Shown: positions 36,160 through 45,889 of the stretch, piece by piece
Numbering within the stretch: the stretch's first letter is position 1
Layout of the letters: the number at the start of each line of letters is the position of its first letter
NCBI GenBank assembly: GCA_045641625.1
Contig: JAZUHH010000009.1
Coordinates: forward strand, 1 to 62,023
From: UBA1723 sp045641625
Lineage (GTDB): Bacteria; Bacteroidota; Bacteroidia; Bacteroidales; Paludibacteraceae
Length of the DNA stretch: 62,023 nt
Direction of reading: 5' to 3'
Position numbers and translations under genes: made by a program
The notes under the pieces: model-generated
The model's database searches: none
Told to the model about the DNA's origin: nothing
The model's input: only the letters and a program-made list of their open reading frames with translations

Positions 36160-38220
36160 TTACTTCTTTTCTTTCTTAAAGTTTTTCAAGCCAACTTTTA
36201 AGAAATCTAAAAACTTGTCTGTCGCATTTTTAGAATAAGCAAATGAAGTATTTAAAGGATTACCATCAGAATCTAAGAGAACATAGAAAGGCTGAGCATT
36301 AGTTCCAAACTTGGACATTTCCAAATAAGTCCATTTATCTCCAACCGTGTATAAAGTTTTCTCTTTTCCATTTTCTTCAACTTTCATTGGTTCATCTAAT
36401 GTTTTTCTATCATCAACAAATAGAGAAACCAATACATAATCTTCCTTTAAAATAGAACGTACACGGGGATCAGTCCATACAGTTGACTCCATTTCTCTGC
36501 AGTTAACACAAGCATGACCCGTAAAATCCACCACTAGCGGTTTATTATTGGCGGCGGCATACTTCAATGCCTCGTCATAGTCTTTGAACTTAGCGGAAAC
36601 CTTTCCTTTATACAGATTTAAGTCTTGAGTGGCAACTGGTGGGACGAAAGCACTGACTGCCTTCAATGGAGCTCCCCATAAACCAGGAATCAAATAAAGT
36701 GCAAAAGCAAATGATGCAATAGACATGAATAGTCTAGGGACACTTACATGCTCTATTTCGTCATCTCCTGGAAAATGTATCTTACCGATCAGGTACATAC
36801 CTGCCATAGCAAAGATGACCACCCAAAGAACAATAAAGACCTCCCTGTCAAGTATTCTCCATCCCTCAACCAAATCAGCATTAGAAAGGAATTTCAAGGC
36901 AAAAGCCAACTCGAAGAAACCAAGCAAGACTTTGACCGAATTTAACCAGCCTCCTGTACGAGGAATATTCTTCAACCAACTAGGGAAGAACGCAAACAGC
37001 GTGAAAGGAATAGCCAAAGCAACAGCAAATCCGAACATTCCAACGGCCGGAGCCATTACATTATTTCTTGACACATCAACTAACAATGTACCGATAATCG
37101 GTCCTGTACATGAGAACGAAACAATGACAAGGGTAAATGCCATCAGCAAGATAGACAAATATCCTGTAGTCTTATCCACCTTGTTATCAAGCTTTGTACT
37201 CCATGATGCAGGTAAAGCCAACTCAAAGCCTCCAAAAAACGAAGCAGAGAACAATACCAAAAGGAAAAACAGGAATACGTTGAATATAGCATTCGTTGAC
37301 AGCTCATTAAGTCCGCTCGCTCCATAAATTAAAGTAATAAGCAGACCTAGTACAACATAGATTCCTATTATTGACAATCCGTAAAGTATGGCAGACTTTC
37401 TACCTTTCTTGGGATCATTGTTTCTTTTTAGAAAGAAACTTACAGTCATAGGAATAATCGGCCACACACAAGGAGTTATGACAGCTATGAAACCTCCTAG
37501 CAATCCTAGCAACAATGTCTTGAACAAAGAATCTCCGGTATGGGTAGCTGCCTCTCCATACTCTTTCATCTTATCATTTACGTTGGCCCATGTATCTATC
37601 CTGTCAACAACATTCTCACTACTAACCTTCTGAGTTGCAGAAGAATCTGCATTAGCAGGTATAGACTTGATATTTACAGGACTAAATACTAACTTATCCT
37701 TACTAGAGAAAGACTGTACCTCTGCATTGGAATCCTCTTTAGAAGCTGATTCTGATGAATGTCGAGAAAGGTCAAACTCAGAGTTTGTTGGAGGCGTACA
37801 TGTCTCGTTACTGCAGCACATATAGGAAATGTATCCCTTTAATGTGAAATTAGAAGGATTATCTACCTTTATCTGCTGTTGAAATGTAGCAGTACCCTCA
37901 TACCAACCAAGAGTCATGGCAAACGAAGGCTCATACTCCTCTATCAGTTTTGTGCGAGGATTGATATCTGAAATAACCTTTACACCCTCAGTCTCTGTAA
38001 ACACAAAAGAAGTAGGTACAGGACCGTTCTCCAATTGCTTGGTACTGTAAATATGCCAACCATTCTCGATATTGGCCTGATATGTGATTGTTGCTTTTCC
38101 GTTTTGAATTTTGGATAGCTTTACTGTCCACTTAACAGGGTCATAAATCTGAGAAAATACAGATGTCAACCCCAAAAAAAGAAATGCAACGAATATAATT
38201 AATGATTTGAAATATCTCAT
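36160..38220 (-). CDS. dsbD: Thiol:disulfide interchange protein DsbD
   Basis: 686 aa from ATG at 38220 (MRYFKSLIIFVAFLF); an earlier GTG at 38247 is unlikely. Passes electrons from cytoplasmic thioredoxin to the periplasm. Layout: signal peptide, DsbD-alpha-like domain with YMCCSNETCTPP near 130, eight transmembrane helices (about 235-510) with FSCTGPIIGTL and ITPCVWPIIPMTV, and a C-terminal thioredoxin-like domain with the active site CVNC at 571-574. Intact. Likely reduces thiol partners in envelope or cytochrome maturation. Confidence 0.92.
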   Translation of the reverse strand: MRYFKSLIIFVAFLFLGLTSVFSQIYDPVKWTVKLSKIQNGKATITYQANIENGWHIYSTKQLENGPVPTSFVFTETEGVKVISDINPRTKLIEEYEPSFAMTLGWYEGTATFQQQIKVDNPSNFTLKGYISYMCCSNETCTPPTNSEFDLSRHSSESASKEDSNAEVQSFSSKDKLVFSPVNIKSIPANADSSATQKVSSENVVDRIDTWANVNDKMKEYGEAATHTGDSLFKTLLLGLLGGFIAVITPCVWPIIPMTVSFFLKRNNDPKKGRKSAILYGLSIIGIYVVLGLLITLIYGASGLNELSTNAIFNVFLFFLLVLFSASFFGGFELALPASWSTKLDNKVDKTTGYLSILLMAFTLVIVSFSCTGPIIGTLLVDVSRNNVMAPAVGMFGFAVALAIPFTLFAFFPSWLKNIPRTGGWLNSVKVLLGFFELAFALKFLSNADLVEGWRILDREVFIVLWVVIFAMAGMYLIGKIHFPGDDEIEHVSVPRLFMSIASFAFALYLIPGLWGAPLKAVSAFVPPVATQDLNLYKGKVSAKFKDYDEALKYAAANNKPLVVDFTGHACVNCREMESTVWTDPRVRSILKEDYVLVSLFVDDRKTLDEPMKVEENGKEKTLYTVGDKWTYLEMSKFGTNAQPFYVLLDSDGNPLNTSFAYSKNATDKFLDFLKVGLKNFKKEKK

Positions 38221-38246
38221 ATTCGTCCATATTAGTTTATGTCCCA

Positions 38247-38549
38247 CTAAAACTCAAAGTCAACGCAAGAGCGAGCCTCAAGTATAGGTCTTATTAAATC
38301 CTTAGATATATTTACATGCAATGGATGAGTAGCATAAGCCTGAAGTCCTTCCATATCATCGTGAGTAGATTCCAAACAGATATGAAACTGCTCATTAGGA
38401 TTACAGTTTATGCTAACCTTGATAGACTTTAACGTAGGCACCTTGCCCATCAAATCCTCAAGTGAATTCTTTATTTCGACACACTTAGCGCTAACATCCT
38501 CTGCAGAAGACATTTGCTGAAGCTTAAACAAAACAACATGCTTAATCAT
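38247..38549 (-). CDS. Dabb (stress-responsive A/B barrel) protein
   Basis: 100-aa ferredoxin-like fold protein: MIKHVVLFKLQ at the start, THDDMEGLQAYATHPLHVNI in the middle. These small dimeric proteins are known from plants and bacteria; their biochemical role is unclear. Sits just upstream of dsbD with 26 nt between its stop and the dsbD ATG. Confidence 0.85.
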   Translation of the reverse strand: MIKHVVLFKLQQMSSAEDVSAKCVEIKNSLEDLMGKVPTLKSIKVSINCNPNEQFHICLESTHDDMEGLQAYATHPLHVNISKDLIRPILEARSCVDFEF

Positions 38550-38569
38550 AACTTATTTTTTATCAATCA

Positions 38570-39814
38570 TTATTCAAATCGTATGGCTTCAGCCGGACTT
38601 ATTCGCTTAATGACATAAGTTGGCAAAACCATAACTAAAACTATTATCACACAAACTACCAAATTAAGTGCTATCACATGAATTGGATCAAGAAGCACTG
38701 GAACATGGTCAACATAATATGTATCAGGATCAAGTGGTATAACTTGGAAATAACTTTGAATCAAGCATATAGAGATACCTATAACATTACCTATAACTAG
38801 TCCTTTTCCTACAAAAAACAGCGACTGGTATAGAAATATCTTCTGCACAGACTTAGATTCAGCTCCGAGCGCATACAGAATGCCTATCATGTTTGTTTTC
38901 TCCAAAATATGAATCAGCATACCGGAAACAATCGTGAACGAGGCCACAATAATCATCAGGACAAGCACTATGGCCACATTTATATCCAGCATTTCCAACC
39001 ACGAGAAAATCTGAGGATTCAGTTCTCTGACCGAACGAAGCAGCATAGGAGTTTCGTTCTCGTCGAATGTGTTTCCAATCAAACCGAACAACTCATAACC
39101 TACTTCATCCAACTTGTCAAAATCAGAAATCTTTATCTCTATGTTAGACACTTGATTATCAGTCATAGAGAGCAATTTTCTAACATGACGAGAATCGCAT
39201 ATAGCTATCTGATTGTCAAACTCAGTAAATCCAGTATTGAAGATTCCTCGAATAGTGAATTGTCTTGCCCTAGCCTTTTTGTCTATTACAAAATACATAA
39301 GCATTTTGTCACCCAGATTCAAATTGAGCTTGTTTGACATGTATTTGGACAACAAAACCTCATTACGCAAAGAATCAGAGACTTGCAAAACAGACCCTTC
39401 TACCAAACTATTATTAAAGAACGACCAGTCATAATCACTACCGACACCCTTAAGCATTACGCCATAAACGTCATCCTTGGTCTTGATTATTCCATGTGTA
39501 ACACACACTTTCTGACAACACTCGACTCCGGCTGTATTCTCTATCATTGAATACGTCAATGAATCCATAGACAACGGAGTCTGCTCCACACTGCCTCTAG
39601 TATGAAAGGCACTAATCTGATAATGAGAGCCGAAACCTACGAGCTTATCTTTGATCTCCTTCTTAAAGCCAACAATAACCGCTATAGCAATTATCATTAC
39701 AGAGATACCAACAACGGTGCCAAGAGTCGCAATCTTAACAGCTGTCCTAGACACTCGTTTGTTATCCTCTTGCTTATAATGAAGTCGATTTGCAAGAAAT
39801 AACTCGAAATTCAC
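38570..39814 (-). CDS. FtsX/LolE-like ABC transporter permease
   Basis: 414 aa starting at GTG 39814 (chosen because MNFELFLANRLHYK is the conserved start of this group). One N-terminal transmembrane helix, a large periplasmic MacB-type domain (about 50-270) and three C-terminal helices in the FtsX permease arrangement (MIIVASFTIVSGMLIHILEK, GKGLVIGNVIGISICLIQ). Probably part of a lipoprotein release or envelope complex; the ATPase partner is not adjacent. Ends with SPAEAIRFE, normal for the family. Confidence 0.87.
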   Translation of the reverse strand: MNFELFLANRLHYKQEDNKRVSRTAVKIATLGTVVGISVMIIAIAVIVGFKKEIKDKLVGFGSHYQISAFHTRGSVEQTPLSMDSLTYSMIENTAGVECCQKVCVTHGIIKTKDDVYGVMLKGVGSDYDWSFFNNSLVEGSVLQVSDSLRNEVLLSKYMSNKLNLNLGDKMLMYFVIDKKARARQFTIRGIFNTGFTEFDNQIAICDSRHVRKLLSMTDNQVSNIEIKISDFDKLDEVGYELFGLIGNTFDENETPMLLRSVRELNPQIFSWLEMLDINVAIVLVLMIIVASFTIVSGMLIHILEKTNMIGILYALGAESKSVQKIFLYQSLFFVGKGLVIGNVIGISICLIQSYFQVIPLDPDTYYVDHVPVLLDPIHVIALNLVVCVIIVLVMVLPTYVIKRISPAEAIRFE

Positions 39815-39825
39815 TCTCTAACTTT

Positions 39826-41028
39826 TTATTTATTTGTTCTTCCAGGATATACCTCCAAAGCTTTCTTCAAAACAAACAAAGCTTTTGCCAAATCCTCTTT
39901 CTGAAGCACATAAGCAACACGAACCTCATCCTTTCCCAAATCTGGAGAAGTATAGAATCCTGATGCCGGAGCCATCATCACTGTCTGACCTTCGTACTCG
40001 AAATCATTAAGAAGCCATGCACAGAACTTGTCCGCATCATCAATAGGAAGACGTGCAACTGTATAGAAAGCACCCATAGGAATTGGAGAGTAAACGCCCG
40101 GAATTCGATTCAATCCGTCAATAAGGAACTTTCTGCGCTCCACATACTCGTTATACATCTCAAGCATATACTCGTTAGGAGTATCTATAGAGGCCTGAGC
40201 AACAATCTGTCCGATCAAAGGAGGAGACAAACGAGCCTGACAGAACTTCATTACGTTCTTCTTTACTTCAGCATTCTTAGTCACTAGCGCACCGATACGA
40301 ATACCACACTCGCTATATCTCTTTGATACAGAATCGAATAGTATGACATTATTTTCGATACCCTCAAGATGGAACGCTGAAATATATGGAGCTCCTGTGT
40401 AACAGAACTCACGATAAACCTCATCCGAGAACAAATAAAGATCATACTTCTTTACCAAGTCTCTGATTTGGTTCAACTCGTCTCTTGTATAAAGATATCC
40501 AGTTGGATTATTGGGATTACAAATCAAAATTCCCTTAGTTCTTGGAGTGATAAGTTCCTCGAACTTATCTATACTAGGAAGGGCAAAACCCTCTTCGATA
40601 GTAGATACGACAGGCTTGACAACAGCACCACAGGCAATAGCAAATGCAGTATAGTTAGCATACGCTGGCTCTGGAACGATTATCTCGTCACCCGGATCAA
40701 GGCACGCCATGAAAGCGAAGTTCACAGCCTCACTTCCACCACAAGTAACGATGATATCCTTTTCAGTAACATCAATGTTGAATCTTTGATAGTAATCTCT
40801 TAGCTTTAGTCTCAAGCTTTTGTATCCGTCAGACGGAGAATACTCAAGAATTTGTCTATCAATAGTCTTAAGAGTATCTAGCGCGATTTTGGGAGTCTTC
40901 AAATCAGGCTGACCTATATTCAAATGGTACACCTTGGTGCCTCTCTCCTTTGCTTTATCTGCAAGAGGAACGAGCTTTCTGATAGGCGACTCTGGCATTT
41001 GCTGACCTCTGTTTGATGTCTGTGGCAT
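39826..41028 (-). CDS. Pyridoxal-phosphate aminotransferase, class I/II
   Basis: 400 aa fold-type I enzyme. The PLP lysine is K236 in DSVSKRYS. Also seen are CNPNNPTGYLYT, LFSDEVYREF and the substrate-binding Arg in DEVRVAYVLQ. Probably an aspartate or aromatic/alanine transaminase; exact substrate unknown. Begins MPQTSNRGQQMPESPIRKLVPLADKAK, a start conserved in Bacteroidetes. Own -7 box at 41073. Confidence 0.88.
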   Translation of the reverse strand: MPQTSNRGQQMPESPIRKLVPLADKAKERGTKVYHLNIGQPDLKTPKIALDTLKTIDRQILEYSPSDGYKSLRLKLRDYYQRFNIDVTEKDIIVTCGGSEAVNFAFMACLDPGDEIIVPEPAYANYTAFAIACGAVVKPVVSTIEEGFALPSIDKFEELITPRTKGILICNPNNPTGYLYTRDELNQIRDLVKKYDLYLFSDEVYREFCYTGAPYISAFHLEGIENNVILFDSVSKRYSECGIRIGALVTKNAEVKKNVMKFCQARLSPPLIGQIVAQASIDTPNEYMLEMYNEYVERRKFLIDGLNRIPGVYSPIPMGAFYTVARLPIDDADKFCAWLLNDFEYEGQTVMMAPASGFYTSPDLGKDEVRVAYVLQKEDLAKALFVLKKALEVYPGRTNK

Positions 41029-41072
41029 TATCTTATCAAATTATCTTTTTGTTCAAAATATATACTTGAGTG

Positions 41073-41080
41073 CAAAATTA
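41073..41080 (-). promoter_or_regulatory. -7 box for the aminotransferase gene
   Basis: TAATTTTG on the minus strand, 45 nt before the ATG at 41028. Confidence 0.6.
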
Positions 41081-41132
41081 AAAAATATTAAAATAAATTT
41101 TGCATTTTTCAAGTCAAAAAATCACTCAATTT

Positions 41133-42092
41133 TTAATGTAGCAGCAATTTTGTGCCAACTTTTAACGGTTCTGAAATATTATTATTCCTTTTTACCAATT
41201 GATTTTTCTGAATGGCATAATATTGAGAAATTGAAAGCAGAGTTTCTCCTGACTGCACAATATGAAAGTCCAATGCTCTATAGTTTCTGCGTTTTCTTTT
41301 CAAAAAAACATATTCTCCAACTTTCAGCGTATAATTATCTGGAAAATCATTTAGGGTCTTTAGTTCCGAAACTGATATTCCGTATTTCTTTGACAATGAA
41401 TAGAAAGTATCTCCTGTTTTGACTTTTACACATCTTACACCATTGATTTCCACCCTATTGTCTGCATTTCTAATATCTACGCCTTCAGGTTTTGAATCTT
41501 TCTGCTTGTTCTCTTCATTTCTACCGTTTCGATTGTCATTGTCGTCAACCTTATTCTCGCGTCTGTCATCATTAAAGTCCTCTCTATCATACTGATAAAG
41601 TTTGTTCTGTTCTATTACTTCGATAAGCAGTTCAGGATATTTTGGATTTGTTGCATACCCGCATTTCTTTAATCCTTTTGCCCAACCTTTGTAATCTGTA
41701 ATCTTCAGTTCAAACAACGGAGAATAGTGCTTTCTTGTTGTCAAAAATAAGGAATGGTCACGAAAACTCTCTGCAGCATCCGAATAGACTCTAAAGCAGT
41801 CTCTTAACTTGTTGTCTTTCTTGTAATAAGTCTTTCCTTTATAGTCAGAAGTACACTTAATTCCGAAATGATTGTTTGCCTTTACAGAAAGGTCACTTCT
41901 TCCGCTTCCGCTTTCCAAAATACCTTGTGCAAGAGTAATACTAGCAGGAATTCTATATTGTTTCATCTGTTGAATTGCGACATTCTTATACTTGTTTATA
42001 TAAGCGTCAGTTTCAGCGGATTTATAGCTGGCAGCAAAAGACAACAAAAAGGAACTTAAACATATTGCAGTTGCAAAAAATCTCATTATCAT
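41133..42092 (-). CDS. Glucosaminidase (GH73-type) with two LysM domains
   Basis: 319 aa (ATG at 42092; a second ATG two codons on is equally possible). Signal peptide, then a GH73/flagellar-type muramidase domain about 30-175 with the catalytic Glu in AQGILESGSGRSDLS and the YSDAAESFRDHSLFL motif. A charged Asn/Asp/Arg-rich linker and two LysM repeats follow (VKTGDTFYSLSKKYGIS and HIVQSGETLLSISQYYAIQ). It cleaves between peptidoglycan glycan residues; LysM modules bind the wall. Confidence 0.9.
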   Translation of the reverse strand: MIMRFFATAICLSSFLLSFAASYKSAETDAYINKYKNVAIQQMKQYRIPASITLAQGILESGSGRSDLSVKANNHFGIKCTSDYKGKTYYKKDNKLRDCFRVYSDAAESFRDHSLFLTTRKHYSPLFELKITDYKGWAKGLKKCGYATNPKYPELLIEVIEQNKLYQYDREDFNDDRRENKVDDNDNRNGRNEENKQKDSKPEGVDIRNADNRVEINGVRCVKVKTGDTFYSLSKKYGISVSELKTLNDFPDNYTLKVGEYVFLKRKRRNYRALDFHIVQSGETLLSISQYYAIQKNQLVKRNNNISEPLKVGTKLLLH

Positions 42093-42119
42093 TACCTTAG
42101 AATCTATAGATAAAACAAA

Positions 42120-42149
42120 GCGTGCCCAAGCATTTCTGTTTAGGCACGC
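42120..42149 (-). terminator. Terminator after rluB
   Basis: 7-bp stem GCGTGCC/GGCACGC, 16-nt loop, followed by TTTGTTTTA on the minus strand. Confidence 0.7.
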
Positions 42150-42169
42150 AATATTACAAAATTGAGCAA

Positions 42170-43558
42170 TTACTCGAATGAACCCATACGAAGCATACTT
42201 ACCTCGCGCTCAGTTAGGAATCTCCAACCTCCACGCTTCAAGCCCTTCTTAGTCAAACCAGCGAAGAATACGCGGTCAAGCTTCATCACTCTGTAACCCA
42301 TCTTCTCGAAGATACGACGAACGATTCGGTTTCTACCTGAATGGATCTCGATACCGATCTTCTTGTGATCTGCCTCGTCAACATACTCCAAAGCATCTGG
42401 CTTAATAGGACCGTCCTCTAGTTCAATACCCTCGCGGATAGCCTCAAAGTCAGCCTGCTCTACGTCACGAGCCAAAGTTACCTGATAGATCTTCTTCTTA
42501 TTGTACATTGGGTGAGTAAGCTTAGAAGCCAAGTCACCGTCATTAGTCAAAAGAAGCACTCCAGTTGTATTACGGTCAAGACGACCTACTGGATAGATTC
42601 TCTCCTTGCAAGCATTCTTGACAAGCTCCATTACAGTAAGCTTTGCATTAGGATCGTCTGTACTTGTTACGCAACCCTTTGGCTTGTTAAGAACAATATA
42701 TACTGGCTTGTCTGGATTTACTAGCTGATCGCCAACCATTACCTTGTCACCACGAAGAATCTTAGTACCCAACTCAGTGATGAATACACCGTTTACTGAT
42801 ACTGCACCAGCCTGAATTAGCTCGTCAGCCTCACGACGAGAACAAACACCTGCATTAGCCAAGAACTTGTTCAAACGTATTGACTCAGTTGGATCAATCA
42901 TGATAGACTTGTACTCCATCTGCTTGTGTCCAAAATTAGCCTGTGGACGCTGCTGAGGACGACCTCCGTTGTTTGGACGGTTGTTGTAGCCACCCTGGCG
43001 ATTGTTGTAGCCACCCTGACGATTATTGTTGTAGCCGCCCTGACGGTTGTTGTTATAGCCTCCCTGCTGACCATCGCCATTATTGTTGTAATTGCGATTG
43101 TTGTTATAGCCACGATTGTTGTAACCACCCTGCTGGCCGTCATTGTTGTAGTTACGATTATAACCGCGATTATTGTTGTACTCGCCCTGGCCTTCTCCGT
43201 TGTTGTAACCATTGTTATTGTAACCACGGTTATTGTTATAGCCTCGGTTGTTGTTATAACCTCCCTGACGATTGTTGTTGTAACCTCCCTGGCGGTTATT
43301 GTTGTAGCCACCACGGTTGTTATAGCCACCCTGACGATTGTTGTTATCGTCGTTGTTAAAGTTTACGCGAGTGTAGTTACGGCCACTCTGCTCTCCATTA
43401 CCCTCACTACGAGAATCTCCAACTCTTCTACGAGGTCTCTTAAGTTGATTGTCGCTTGTAAAATTTGGATTAAAGCTCTTTCTTTGAGTCTGCTCTTCTG
43501 AGCGACCTGCGCCTGAATTCCTCTCAGAATCCTGTGACTCATCATCAAATGGTCTCAT
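42170..43558 (-). CDS. rluB: 23S rRNA pseudouridine synthase B with Asn/Gly/Tyr-rich disordered N-terminus
   Basis: 462 aa. Residues about 65-210 are tandem variations of GGYNNNRQ/GYNNN, an Asn-, Gly-, Tyr- and Arg-rich disordered segment like RNA-binding or phase-separating domains. The catalytic part begins near 225 with an S4 RNA-binding domain (LNKFLANAGVCSRREADELI) and a RsuA/RluB pseudouridine synthase domain with the catalytic Asp in GRLDRNTTGVLLLTNDGD. It modifies U2605-type sites in 23S rRNA helix 93. Repeats in DNA at about 42955-43345. Confidence 0.92.
   Translation of the reverse strand: MRPFDDESQDSERNSGAGRSEEQTQRKSFNPNFTSDNQLKRPRRRVGDSRSEGNGEQSGRNYTRVNFNNDDNNNRQGGYNNRGGYNNNRQGGYNNNRQGGYNNNRGYNNNRGYNNNGYNNGEGQGEYNNNRGYNRNYNNDGQQGGYNNRGYNNNRNYNNNGDGQQGGYNNNRQGGYNNNRQGGYNNRQGGYNNRPNNGGRPQQRPQANFGHKQMEYKSIMIDPTESIRLNKFLANAGVCSRREADELIQAGAVSVNGVFITELGTKILRGDKVMVGDQLVNPDKPVYIVLNKPKGCVTSTDDPNAKLTVMELVKNACKERIYPVGRLDRNTTGVLLLTNDGDLASKLTHPMYNKKKIYQVTLARDVEQADFEAIREGIELEDGPIKPDALEYVDEADHKKIGIEIHSGRNRIVRRIFEKMGYRVMKLDRVFFAGLTKKGLKRGGWRFLTEREVSMLRMGSFE
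42955..43345 (-). repeat. Low-complexity coding repeats in rluB
   Basis: Degenerate 18-30 nt units encoding GGYNNNRQ-type motifs. Prone to replication slippage, so copy number may vary between strains. Confidence 0.8.
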
Positions 43559-43707
43559 TTGTATAACTTGTTAGTTGTTAAATAAAAAACTGTTAATAGT
43601 ATAATCCAGAAGTCTATTTCAAAACTTCTTCCAAAATAAATAAAAAAATATCTTATTCAGAAGTAGCGACACAACATGTGCCACTAGCTTCCGCTTAAGT
43701 TTCTGAA

Positions 43708-45525
43708 TTAATCTTCACTATCCAGATTCTCATCAAGAATGGCAAGTTTCTCAAGAACTACCTTCTTCTCCTGCTTTAGCTTCTCGATCTTAGTCTGCAT
43801 TTCGGCTACAAGTGAAGATGCATTCTTAGACTTGCTGAAGAATCCGATATTGTTTTCTGCAGTATGAATCTCTCCTGTTAGAACCTCAATCTGACGCATC
43901 AAACGCTTTCTCTCAGTATTGATTCTTGATGATCCACCAGCAACAATGTTCTGAACACCTGTGCGATACAAGTCAAGTTTGTTCTTGCTTTTGTCCTTGG
44001 CAAATTTCTCGAACACAGTGTCGATAGTCTTCTTGTACTCTTTGTACACAACGTCTTTCTGATCGAAAGGAACGTGTCCGACCTCATTCCACTGGGCAAT
44101 CAAAGCCTTGAAATCATCGTATGCACTTTCAGACTCTAGGTTGAGATTCTTGATCTGCTCTGTAAGTTCCTTCTTCTTTGCAAGATTCTGAGACTCCTCA
44201 AGACGCTGATCCTTGAAGAACTTGTTTCTGCGCTCAAAGAACTTGTCGCAAGCTCCGATAAATCTCTTCCACACAGCATCAGAGTTCTTTCTTTGAACCT
44301 GACCGATAGTCTTCCACTCCTGCTGAAGCTTTGTCAAAGCCTCCGAAGCACCCTTCCAATCATCGCTCTCCTGCAAAGCCTCAGCCTTAGTACACAAAGC
44401 TATCTTCTTAGCCAAATTGTCTGACTGTGACTCGCGAATAGACTTGAAGAACTCGTTCTTTGCATTGAAGAACTTGTCGCAAGCAGCTCTGAATCTTTCG
44501 TAAATCTTATCGTTATCTTTCTTTGGAGCATAACCAATCTTCTTCCATTGCTCCTGAAGAGAAAGAATAAACTCACTTTTGTCCTGCCATACCTTAGTAG
44601 AATTCATGTTAACCTCAATAGCTTCAACCTCTTCACAAAGTTTTGTCTTCGCTACCAGATTCTCCTCTTCCTTGGCATGTATCTTCTCAAAAAACTCTCT
44701 GTGATTCTTGTTCACTACATTTGACGCAGCCTTGAAACGCTCCCAAATCTCCTCTCTATGTTCTGGAGCTACTGGACCTGTCTCCTTCCACATCTCGTGA
44801 AGTGTCTGCAAAGTACGGAAGGCCTCGACAACATTTGAAGCGCTTGCCAAACTCTCCGCCTTGTCACAAAGTATCTCTTTATCTTTCAGATTCTTCTTGA
44901 AATCAAAGTCACGCAGTTCATTCTCTGTCTTTAGATTGTCATAGAAATTCTCAATCCAAAGTTTGTAGTCGGAATTAACCTGCTCTGAATCCTGTTGAGG
45001 AACGCGACCTATACTCTTCCACTTAGTCTGAATGTCTCTGCACTCGTTAATGCTGTGATGAGCCTCTCCTGCAGCTGCAAGCTCCTTCAACTGCTCAATC
45101 AATGCACGCTTAGCTTCAAGATTTGCCTTTTCTTCCTCATCCTTTTTCTTCTTCTCTTCATTACGCTTCTCCTGATATATAGAATATACAGGCTTAAACT
45201 CATCAACTGGAAGTTCTACAGGCTCAGCATCCTCGCCAGCTTCCTGCTGGGATTTGCGGATCTCGTCAACTCTGCGATTGAACTTTTTATAGTAATTATC
45301 TTTGATTTGCTCAATATCAAACTTAATGGCAGAATAATTAGACTCTGTGCTCGAAATAATAACGCTTGCCATGTTCACAAGCTCACTTTCGCTCTTACCT
45401 GAGTAGTCAATATTGGCAACAGGAGCCTGCACCGACGCATTCTCAACCAACACTGTTTCAGCAGCAACATTGTCTGTAGATGTAGATTCTACAACCTGCG
45501 AGTCCTTTTCCTCAAGTGTACTCAT
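43708..45525 (-). CDS. DUF349 repeat protein
   Basis: 605-aa soluble, mainly helical protein made of an N-terminal acidic region and about five DUF349 repeats, each with the core LQEQWKKIGYAPKK(D/N) and RFRAACDKFF(N/E)(A/R)(K/R)N(E/K)FF. DUF349 proteins are conserved in Bacteroidetes and some Proteobacteria; function unknown, with coiled-coil scaffold character. Last residues are a coiled coil (VLTGEIHTAENNIGFFSKSK). Own -7 box at 45570. Confidence 0.88.
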   Translation of the reverse strand: MSTLEEKDSQVVESTSTDNVAAETVLVENASVQAPVANIDYSGKSESELVNMASVIISSTESNYSAIKFDIEQIKDNYYKKFNRRVDEIRKSQQEAGEDAEPVELPVDEFKPVYSIYQEKRNEEKKKKDEEEKANLEAKRALIEQLKELAAAGEAHHSINECRDIQTKWKSIGRVPQQDSEQVNSDYKLWIENFYDNLKTENELRDFDFKKNLKDKEILCDKAESLASASNVVEAFRTLQTLHEMWKETGPVAPEHREEIWERFKAASNVVNKNHREFFEKIHAKEEENLVAKTKLCEEVEAIEVNMNSTKVWQDKSEFILSLQEQWKKIGYAPKKDNDKIYERFRAACDKFFNAKNEFFKSIRESQSDNLAKKIALCTKAEALQESDDWKGASEALTKLQQEWKTIGQVQRKNSDAVWKRFIGACDKFFERRNKFFKDQRLEESQNLAKKKELTEQIKNLNLESESAYDDFKALIAQWNEVGHVPFDQKDVVYKEYKKTIDTVFEKFAKDKSKNKLDLYRTGVQNIVAGGSSRINTERKRLMRQIEVLTGEIHTAENNIGFFSKSKNASSLVAEMQTKIEKLKQEKKVVLEKLAILDENLDSED

Positions 45526-45569
45526 TTGAATAATAATTGATTATATCTAATAATTCTGTATTTATACGG

Positions 45570-45577
45570 CAAAGTTA
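45570..45577 (-). promoter_or_regulatory. -7 box for the DUF349 gene
   Basis: TAACTTTG on the minus strand 45 nt before the ATG; -33 element not clear. Confidence 0.5.
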
Positions 45578-45829
45578 ATAATAAATTTTTACTTAGTATC
45601 ATTTTTTCGTAAAAATTGAATCTCATCATTTCAGTCAAATCAACCAAATGCTAGGATATTAGAGCGAAACGCCTCTATAACCTTGGACAAGGACAAACAA
45701 AATGATCAAATTCGACGCTTTGGTGAATTCTTATTGAAAAGGAACATCTTCTTATCTTTGAAAAGGAAAAGAATTAGAATTTGATTATCAAACTTACCAT
45801 ATATCTTTTAACAGAACAAGAAACAAAAA
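45578..45829. other. AT-rich gene-free stretch
   Basis: Between the DUF349 promoter and the transporter terminator. I see no ORF, repeat or RNA motif in it. Confidence 0.5.
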
Positions 45830-45858
45830 GGCGGACAGTTCAAAACGAACTACTCGCC
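45830..45858 (-). terminator. Terminator of the AAE transporter
   Basis: Two-part stem GGCG..GTTC/GAAC..CGCC followed on the minus strand by TTTTTG, 32 nt after the gene. Confidence 0.75.
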
Positions 45859-45889
45859 ATATCTAACTAAATATAGAGTTCAATTCATT

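Noticed and set aside
42926..43501. Long open frames antisense to rluB
   Set aside because: They arise from the repetitive GGYNNN coding sequence and give Val/Ile/Thr- or Cys-rich low-complexity peptides with no gene context.
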